Shown here: positions 26,221 to 64,000 of the stretch, piece by piece
How the letters are laid out: each line of letters starts with the position of its first letter
Numbering within the stretch: the first letter of the stretch is position 1
Assembly: GCA_964035795.1 (NCBI GenBank)
Contig: OZ038320.1
Coordinates: forward strand, 19,858,589-19,922,588
Length of the DNA stretch: 64,000 nucleotides
Origin: Pterobdella sp. o SKG-2022
Lineage: Eukaryota; Annelida; Clitellata; Hirudinida; Piscicolidae
Direction of reading: 5' to 3'
Program-made: the position numbers and the translations under genes
The notes under the pieces: model-generated
The model's database searches: none
What the model saw: the letters and a program-made list of their open reading frames with translations, nothing else
What the model was told of the DNA's origin: nothing

Positions 26221-26963
26221 AAAAGTCTTCAAGTTGGACCAAAACTTATTTATGTTTTTACAACTTTTTTATGGGTTCAATAACACTGTCAATTTTCGCA
26301 CTAAACTAAATTAAGATTTACCAATAGCGTCGATGTTTATAAAAAAATTTAATCTGAAAACTGATTAAGACTTTCTATAAATTTATATTTAGCATCTTTA
26401 GTTTTTTAAAGACATCATATGCTCTTTTTTCTGTACGAAATTTAGCTTCTTATAAAATTCTAACTTCAGTAAAATTTTATCGAGTTACCTTTGCCTCACA
26501 ACGCACTTTGAAAAGACACCTGTTTTATTTTGTTTGCTAATAACGTATATTTAAGCAAGGAAATTGTTTCCATTTTTAGTTAAGAGCTCATTGAGCACCA
26601 TGCTTAAATCAGTGTTTCGAAAAAAGTTACTTTACCGGCTAGAGTATTTCACAATTTAATGCTTAATAAAAGCTTTGAATTTTCTAGTTGGAAAACTGGT
26701 CAATACTTGTTTCTGGTGATATTGTAAGTTCAGCTATTTTTGAAGCGATAAAAGTATTATACAAGTTAGTAAGTATATAATCAAAGCTCAATGAAAAACT
26801 GATAAATCTTACATAATTGATGGATATTTTTCGTTAATAACTCGGCAAGAAGCCCATAACTAAAAAAACGGTGAATTTTAGAAGCGAAAATTGAAATGTA
26901 TGCACCTTATTGCAACAAGAATAATGAATATTGAAATAAAAAAAATGTATCAAATGAAAAAAG
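26221..26963. other. Convergent 3' ends of SLC28 (+) and the collagen (-)
   Basis: This 743-bp spacer must hold both 3' UTRs. The string tttaatgcttaataaa at 26655-26670 gives AATAAA on the plus strand (26665) and ATTAAA on the minus strand (26655-26660). A minus-strand AATAAA also lies at 26524-26529. No coding sequence is visible. Confidence 0.5.

Positions 26964-64000
<37,037 letters not shown>

Overview
The window looks like AT-rich nuclear DNA of an invertebrate animal. It has spliced genes with GT-AG introns, an L2/CR1-type LINE, a tRNA-derived SINE, and animal-type gene families (cytohesin, SLC28 nucleoside transporter, collagen). The species cannot be read from the sequence. A lophotrochozoan such as an annelid is only a guess, based on the size of the collagen.

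Layout. 114-5463 (minus) holds the first six coding exons of a cytohesin-type Arf exchange factor that runs off the left edge. Its fifth intron contains a 3.4 kb L2-like LINE inserted into a palindromic foldback element. 5464-12088 is non-coding, with only repeat fragments. 12089-15904 (+) is a three-exon gene for a 172-residue calmodulin-like protein. 15905-19467 is intergenic. 19468-26220 (+) is a complete ten-exon SLC28/CNT sodium-nucleoside cotransporter of 628 residues. It converges tail to tail on the next gene.

26964-64000 (minus) is one enormous collagen gene that runs off the right edge. I resolve 57 collagenous exons plus two C-terminal exons. The collagenous exons total about 24.27 kb, roughly 8,090 residues of almost unbroken Gly-X-Y. 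Every complete collagenous exon is a whole number of Gly-X-Y triplets unless it carries a visible interruption, and 56 of 58 introns are phase 1, splitting a glycine codon. The Gly-X-Y repeat does not lead into a known NC1 domain. It leads into an acidic, heptad-like linker, one hydrophobic segment and a basic tail, so the product appears to be a giant collagen anchored by its C-terminus. That arrangement is the main candidate for something undescribed here.

The collagen introns carry two related repeats of about 330 bp, a SINE, and a dead RTE-like retroelement 3' end next to an imperfect palindrome. The genes show no obvious shared pathway. The collagen would be extracellular matrix or cuticle, and the other three are housekeeping or signalling genes.
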